A stretch of DNA of 40,961 nt, taken from the NCBI GenBank assembly GCA_022538095.1, contig JAKYXN010000048.1, positions 1-40,961 on the forward strand, written 5' to 3'. Origin of the DNA: Puniceicoccaceae bacterium K14. Lineage in GTDB: Bacteria; Verrucomicrobiota; Verrucomicrobiia; Opitutales; Opitutaceae. Each line of letters begins with the position of its first letter. Position 1 is the first letter of the stretch. The notes beneath the pieces are model-generated. The model was not told the origin of the DNA. It saw nothing but the letters and a program-made list of their open reading frames with translations, and did no database searches. The position numbers and the translations under genes were made by a program. Shown piece after piece: positions 36,414 to 40,961 of this stretch.

Positions 36414-38066
36414 ATGAGTAAAACGCCTCTAGATGCCATTATTGTCGGATTCGGACTCGCTGGATCTATTCTCTCTGAACAACTCAAGCGACGCGGCAAA
36501 CGATTCATAATCATCGACAATCCGCAAAAATCGCTATGCTCTCGCGTAGCCGCTGGGCTAATAAACCCCATAGGCGGCAAACGCATGAATCTCGTATGGA
36601 AAGCAGCTGATTTCATCCCATTTGCAATAGACTACTATGAGACTCTCTCCGAAGCTTCCGGTATCGAAGTTTTCAAAAAACGCCCAATTGCTCGAATTTT
36701 CAAAGACGAGCACGAACAAGCTGCTTGGAAAGCTAATCTAGAGAAGTCCAACTTTGAAGAGTGGGTACTACCCCTGGACAAAGAATCCGTTCCAACTATT
36801 TTTGCAAAAGAGCAAATAGATGGATTCTCAGTAAAAGACTCTGGTTTCTTGGATACAAATGCGATGCTCAATCATCTAAAAACAGAATTTCAACCAGTTC
36901 TTTTAGAAGAAGATTTTGACTACAAGAAACTCGAAATTTCCAGCAATGATATCCGCTACGGCTCCCTGTCTGCGAAAAATATATTTTTCTGCGAAGGTCA
37001 CTTAGCCACCAATAATCCATTTTTCGATTACGTCCCATACAAACCAGCTAAAGGAGTCATCGGAACGATTAAAACTTCCCACAAACTCGGACAAACCATC
37101 GTACTCAAAGGCAAATTTGCTATTCCGCTCGAAGACTATACAGTAAAAATAGGGGCCACTTACGCTTGGAATGACCCAAGCGACGAACCAGATCAATCAA
37201 GCATTGAGGAACTGGAAGCTTTCTTAAACCAGAACTTCGGTTCCGATTGGGAATGGATCCAATACCAAGCGGGTGTTCGCCCCTCAACTGCCGGAGCCTA
37301 CCCCGTCGTCGGGCCATCGCGAGCTTCTGGTCGCATAATCGCCTTTAACGGGTTCGGCAGCAAAGGTGCCATGCAAATTCCCTACATGGCGAATGCGTTG
37401 ATAGAATATGTCTTTGATAATAGATCGCTTCTCAAAGAATCCCACCCAGCTCGATTCGACAAAAGCAAGAAGCCCGAACTAAAACGCTGGAGAGCAACCG
37501 ATGTCGCTCGTGAGTGCAGCCTGCAAGCTATTGGCCCCGGCTCTATAGTTATTGACGCCACTGCCGGCAACGGCAACGACTCCCTCTGGATTGCAAATGC
37601 GGTTGGTCCAAGTGGCAAGTTGTACGTCTTCGACATACAAGAAATGGCCATCGCAAATACAAAGAAGCGACTGAGTGAGGCCGGTACCCCTTGTCCAACA
37701 GAGTACTTTCAAGCCGGCCACGAAACCCTTATTGAAAAAATCCCCTCCGCACATCACCGCGAGGTCGATCTCATCGTGTTTAACCTAGGATACCTACCTG
37801 GTGGTGATAAGGCGCTTATCACAAAAGCAAACACAAGTATCGATGCTCTAGAGCAATCTCTCCAAATCCTAAAACCAGGCGGCCTGCTAACCGTAGTCCT
37901 TTATCCAGCCCATCCAGGCGGGCAGGAAGAAGCAGTCACCATTCTCAATTGGACAAAATCACTGGACGCTCAAAATTTTGAAACTCGAATCGAAAACCAC
38001 CCTACCGGAATTAAAACATCTCCAATCCCAATATTCGTAGTCAAACTTAACCCAAACCACCCTTAA
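36414..38066 (+). CDS. FAD oxidoreductase fused to a YtqB/MnmM-type methyltransferase (MnmC-like)
   Basis: 550 residues with two complete domains. Residues 1-340 are a DAO-type FAD oxidoreductase: dinucleotide loop IIVGFGLAGS (9-18), SRVAAGLINPIGGKRMNL, and FAD-contact GVRPSTAGAYPVVG (287-300) then NGFGSKGAMQIP. Residues 355-546 are a class I SAM methyltransferase like B. subtilis YtqB (MnmM): TDVARE, motif I VIDATAGNGNDSLWIA (379-393), YVFDIQ, VFNLGYLPGGDK (455-466), LKPGGLL and YPAHPGGQEE. In E. coli, MnmC converts cmnm5U to nm5U by an FAD domain and then to mnm5U by a methyltransferase. In B. subtilis the separate MnmL and MnmM do this. Fusion of the two activities fits that role. It is alone, 127 bases from divergent aroK. 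Confidence 0.88.
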   Translation: MSKTPLDAIIVGFGLAGSILSEQLKRRGKRFIIIDNPQKSLCSRVAAGLINPIGGKRMNLVWKAADFIPFAIDYYETLSEASGIEVFKKRPIARIFKDEHEQAAWKANLEKSNFEEWVLPLDKESVPTIFAKEQIDGFSVKDSGFLDTNAMLNHLKTEFQPVLLEEDFDYKKLEISSNDIRYGSLSAKNIFFCEGHLATNNPFFDYVPYKPAKGVIGTIKTSHKLGQTIVLKGKFAIPLEDYTVKIGATYAWNDPSDEPDQSSIEELEAFLNQNFGSDWEWIQYQAGVRPSTAGAYPVVGPSRASGRIIAFNGFGSKGAMQIPYMANALIEYVFDNRSLLKESHPARFDKSKKPELKRWRATDVARECSLQAIGPGSIVIDATAGNGNDSLWIANAVGPSGKLYVFDIQEMAIANTKKRLSEAGTPCPTEYFQAGHETLIEKIPSAHHREVDLIVFNLGYLPGGDKALITKANTSIDALEQSLQILKPGGLLTVVLYPAHPGGQEEAVTILNWTKSLDAQNFETRIENHPTGIKTSPIPIFVVKLNPNHP

Positions 38067-38076
38067 TCAGAATACT

Positions 38077-39480
38077 TTAAAGGGACAAACGGAGTTGATT
38101 GATAGCTGCAAGTCGAAGATCTGTTTTGGGGCGTCGAATACCTTGAGCTTGGTGTAATTGGAGGTATTCGAATGATCGTTTAAAGTCATAGAAGGATGAA
38201 TACCCAACAGCCAAAATCCGCTGATACAAAATCGAAGATTGGATAAATTCACCTAAATTACCATTCACTTCAACTTCATCGTAATCTACAGCCGGAACAA
38301 TAAAAGGTTCATCGATTGCAAGATTTTCGTTAGCCTGGATCGCTTTTGCTAGGTCCACCAAAAGCCTTGTAGCGATATCCCGCCGGTGTGTTGCTAGGCT
38401 AAGACGAATCAGAGTGAGCAGGCGAGCAACGCTCGAATGCTTAGCACACGCTGAACGTACGTATTCGAATGCCAGCAGTAAATATTTCGTCTTATCAATT
38501 GACGATAATCCATTCTCCTCTGCGAGCGCTAAGATATTCAACCCCAAGCGATAGTTATCTGCTCCCGATTGTATCATCGGTTCGTCAAGTAATCCACATT
38601 CCGCTAACGCTTGGCCGTAGCTACTCTCTTTTAAATAAGACTGGAAAAAGTTTTCATCAATTTGTCGTAAATCTCCAATCGCCAACTTAGTATCACTGCA
38701 GAGATGACCCGCCTTTTCAAGCTGCGCGGCCCTGTCAGGCTTACAGGCAATCATATTCAAAGTTAGTCTACCATCAAAAGTATCAGGGTCGACAGGCACC
38801 AATACGTTAGTACCCGGGCAAAGCGTATAACCCTCGTAATCGAGCTTCTTCAGAGCGCGCCAACAGTTCAAGCTCATAGACGCTCCATGCATAATCTCAA
38901 ACAAAACTATAGGCGATTGTTTTTCGAATACATTTTTTCCACCGGAAACAATATTCTCTTCCTGTCCCTCCGCGTCAAGTTTCACGAAATCTAAAAAATG
39001 AATACCCAATTCAGAAACCAAAGAGTCAAGGGTTCGGCATGGCACCTTGATCTCAACATGAGCCTCCGATTCTTGAGTCAAAGCATTGAGTTCTGGATTG
39101 TCGCTTACGTAAAACGATACTTCGCCATTCTCTGCCCCGAGAGCGAAAGGTAATATTTCCATTTGCTCAAACGAGTTCGCCGCTTTGCTTCGTTCCAAAT
39201 GTTCCAAAACTGAAGGAGTAGGCTCAATTGACCACACTTTCCCAGTAGTGCCTACTTCAGCAGCAGCGCTTAGCGAATACGTTCCATAATTTGCTCCTAT
39301 ATCCAGAACCTTCATCCCCGGCTCTATGATTCGACGCATCCATCGAATTTCATCCTCAAACCAATCCCCTTGCTCAAGCAATATAAAAGGCGTCATCAGC
39401 TTTAGGTTAGCAGGGGCAGATACTTTGACATGATCGGCAATCTCGAACAGTCGGTGCGATGAAATAATCGATTCGGTCAT
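38077..39480 (-). CDS. FkbM-family methyltransferase with an extra C-terminal region
   Basis: 467 residues from the ATG at 39480; a TTG 36 bases upstream is the other option. Residues about 20-235 are an FkbM-type SAM methyltransferase: WFEDEIRWMRRIIEPGMK, motif I VLDIGANYGTYSLSAA, WSIEPTPSVLEHL, and DFVKLDAEGQEENIVSGG, which marks the FkbM family. These usually O-methylate sugars or polyketide groups. Residues about 250-467 form an additional region of helical appearance with no motif I recognise (AEENGLSSIDKTKYLLLAFE, RRDIATRLLVDLAKAIQA). The gene ends 10 bases from the convergent fusion gene. Confidence 0.82.
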   Translation of the reverse strand: MTESIISSHRLFEIADHVKVSAPANLKLMTPFILLEQGDWFEDEIRWMRRIIEPGMKVLDIGANYGTYSLSAAAEVGTTGKVWSIEPTPSVLEHLERSKAANSFEQMEILPFALGAENGEVSFYVSDNPELNALTQESEAHVEIKVPCRTLDSLVSELGIHFLDFVKLDAEGQEENIVSGGKNVFEKQSPIVLFEIMHGASMSLNCWRALKKLDYEGYTLCPGTNVLVPVDPDTFDGRLTLNMIACKPDRAAQLEKAGHLCSDTKLAIGDLRQIDENFFQSYLKESSYGQALAECGLLDEPMIQSGADNYRLGLNILALAEENGLSSIDKTKYLLLAFEYVRSACAKHSSVARLLTLIRLSLATHRRDIATRLLVDLAKAIQANENLAIDEPFIVPAVDYDEVEVNGNLGEFIQSSILYQRILAVGYSSFYDFKRSFEYLQLHQAQGIRRPKTDLRLAAINQLRLSL

Positions 39481-39663
39481 AGGAACCAACAATGTCCTAA
39501 AAAGAAAAAGTAGCAAGACTCTACGATGCTCATAACAAAGAATAAAATCAGCGATATCTTTGTTGATGAAAATTGGATACTGTGAATTTTTTGTTAAATA
39601 GACTTAAAGTGGATCTTGTAGTAAACTCATCGTTATCTCCCTACTTTCATCATATTTCGGATA

Positions 39664-39936
39664 ATGAAGGTCCAACAACTTGAGCGGGACTCCAAGCCAT
39701 TTCAGCAACCAGTAAATGAAGCGGACACGCAATTGGTCTTTTCACACAAACTAGCCCAAAAGAACATCTCCGAAATTAGGGAATTAAGTTCGGGCCTTTT
39801 CAACAATATCTATCCTATATCGACCAATCGAGATGCATACATTTTAAAAGTCTCTTCCTCAAATACCACCAACGTTTTTTACAATGAACGTCACTTAATG
39901 CGAGCGAGCCTACCCGGCCTCAGAACCTACCTTTAA
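39664..39936 (+). pseudogene. N-terminal fragment of an aminoglycoside-phosphotransferase-like kinase
   Basis: A 90-residue open frame, far below the 280-350 residues of the family. The part ISEIRELSSGLFNN then IYPISTNRDAYILKVSSS, followed by NERHLMRASLPGL, matches the N-lobe of APH/choline-kinase-like phosphotransferases, including the beta-strand lysine (ILKV). The catalytic HGD and DxD motifs are missing and are not found in other frames of the next 300 bases. It is best read as a truncated gene; the product would not be catalytic. No clear ribosome binding site precedes the ATG. Confidence 0.5.
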
Positions 39937-40649
39937 TAGGGTAATTAATTTAAGAATACAACAACACTTCAACTTGGTCATCGATCGCGTTCGCTTTAAA
40001 GCGGAACGTACCAAAATCATTCCCAGCGATCGTCTTGGGTATAAAAATAAGATAGGCTAAATAGAAGGCATTTTCGCTCTTCTATCCTCCTTAAATTCAA
40101 GTTACATCGATCAGCAGGTCGACCAATCAAGACTCAGTTGAAAATTTGGACTCTATTGTTAGAGCATAAACAAAGTAATCGATTCAGCTCTCGACAAATA
40201 TTCATTTCTTAGCGACTCGAATTTTGATCTTGTCCGCGAAGTAAGAACAGTCACCCACTCAATATTCCCAATAAACGATCCACAGAGAAACACACGCCCT
40301 AGCCCGAGTCTCAGGAAAGAACAACGATGGCTATATTCGAGGCCCTCTTGTCGTGTTTCCACAATTTGGATATCCATCAAATTATCATTTCCACTTTGGG
40401 ATTTTTCGAGATCGTTTCACCCCACCTTACTACAGTTTCGGTATCGGTGTATCATTGAAGCCAGCCTTTCATACTCCAGCACTTAACGTTTTCGCCTAGC
40501 ATATCGATTTTCTCATCAACACCGTCCACACAATAGCATTTAGGAATAGCCCTTCCCCTTCGGTGGCTTTCCGACAGATACCTGGACGATGAAAACAGTT
40601 CAGACTGTAATTTTATGTCCAACCGAAGTCATGAGGCTCTTTGATCTCC
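39937..40649. other. Apparently decayed region with a start-less open frame
   Basis: No intact gene. The plus strand is open from 40275 to TAG at 40497-40499 (75 codons including the stop) with no ATG or GTG. Its translation is protein-like and aromatic-rich (GYIRGPLVVFPQFGYPSN, then HFHFGIFRDRFTPPYYSFGI). I cannot assign it to a family. Short fragments in other frames, such as a minus-strand stretch ending at 40613 (AFRRGSYYEEIKEPHDFGWT), also look like gene remains. Together with the truncated kinase, this suggests mutational decay of transferred genes. Confidence 0.35.
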
Positions 40650-40961
40650 TCATAGTAACTCCCACGACGAAATGCTAACAACTCTATGGAGCGAGTTTTT
40701 AACGCCAGCTTTCAACTCACTTGGGTCTTTTCCCCTGTCTTCAGCTTGTAGAGTTAACTTCGCAAGCTCGCCAAAGACAGAGTCCATCGAAGGGGAAAGT
40801 TGCGTCTCTTTCGTATAGCGCTGCTTATAAATTCGTTTGAGAGTACAATGACCCTAAGCCTGATCCGTAAGCGTCCGTTCTAGAGCGTATTGACTTGGTT
40901 TTCTTTCCAGTTTTTCGGAGTTAGCTTTTCGGCTTCGAAGTTTGTCATGCTTGGGATTTTT
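40650..40961 (-). pseudogene. Edge-crossing reading frame broken by an in-frame TAG
   Basis: On the minus strand one frame runs from the right window edge to TGA at 40650-40652, 104 codons, with a single stop: TAG at 40854-40856. The part before the stop is 35 residues, basic and Lys/Arg-rich (HDKLRSRKANSEKLERKPSQ). The part after it reads like a helical protein (SMDSVFGELAKLTLQAEDRG, KDPSELKAGVKNSLHRVV). The family is not recognised. It could be a pseudogene whose body lies outside the window or, less likely, chance openness. Confidence 0.3.

Overview
The window looks like chromosomal DNA from a marine-type Verrucomicrobiota, probably of the Opitutae (Puniceicoccales/Opitutales-like) branch. 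The clues are a secreted protein ending in a VPDGG-CTERM sorting signal, an exported ThuA plus DUF1080 sugar-hydrolase fusion, the tail of a Gfo/Idh/MocA-type oxidoreductase at the left edge, and a classical menaquinone route (menC-menE) beside housekeeping genes. No rRNA, tRNA, CRISPR array, intact insertion sequence or prophage was recognised. The taxonomic call is an inference from family content, not from a marker-gene comparison.

Layout. Positions 1-5200 hold the oxidoreductase tail, a gene-poor stretch, the VPDGG-CTERM protein, an exported RidA-like protein translationally coupled to an FMN reductase, a secreted unknown, a YHS-domain protein and O-acetylhomoserine sulfhydrylase (metY). 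Positions 5200-8400 hold an MscS channel and the ThuA-DUF1080 exported fusion. Positions 8600-13700 are the chaperone block (dnaK, then groS-groL, all on the minus strand), with a LON-substrate-binding-domain protein divergent from dnaK. Positions 13650-18000 hold polX and the overlapping menE/menC pair. Positions 18000-26600 hold guaB (IMP dehydrogenase), a 1408-residue BarA-like hybrid histidine kinase, a divergent long purA (adenylosuccinate synthetase) and a panE-like reductase; thus both branch enzymes that commit IMP to GMP and AMP flank the kinase.

Positions 27300-34600 hold a HAD phosphatase and recD2-like helicase, a FabB-like ketoacyl synthase, an unusual acyl-carrier-protein/FabZ-like dehydratase fusion, a family-4 glycosyltransferase and a YbgC-like thioesterase. 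Positions 34500-38100 hold aroK-queG (ATGA overlap) and, divergent from them, a two-domain protein joining an FAD oxidoreductase to a YtqB/MnmM-type methyltransferase. The last is the most interesting gene here: it looks like a non-orthologous, domain-swapped counterpart of the tRNA-modifying enzyme MnmC. The right end has an FkbM methyltransferase with a long extra C-terminal region, then about 1.4 kb of apparent gene decay: a truncated aminoglycoside-phosphotransferase-like gene, a start-less open stretch, and an edge-crossing minus-strand reading frame broken by a TAG.

The window is mostly ordinary core genome with tightly packed or overlapping genes and several clear intrinsic terminators. 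The accessory flavour is concentrated at 136-838, 26588-27339 and 39517-40961.
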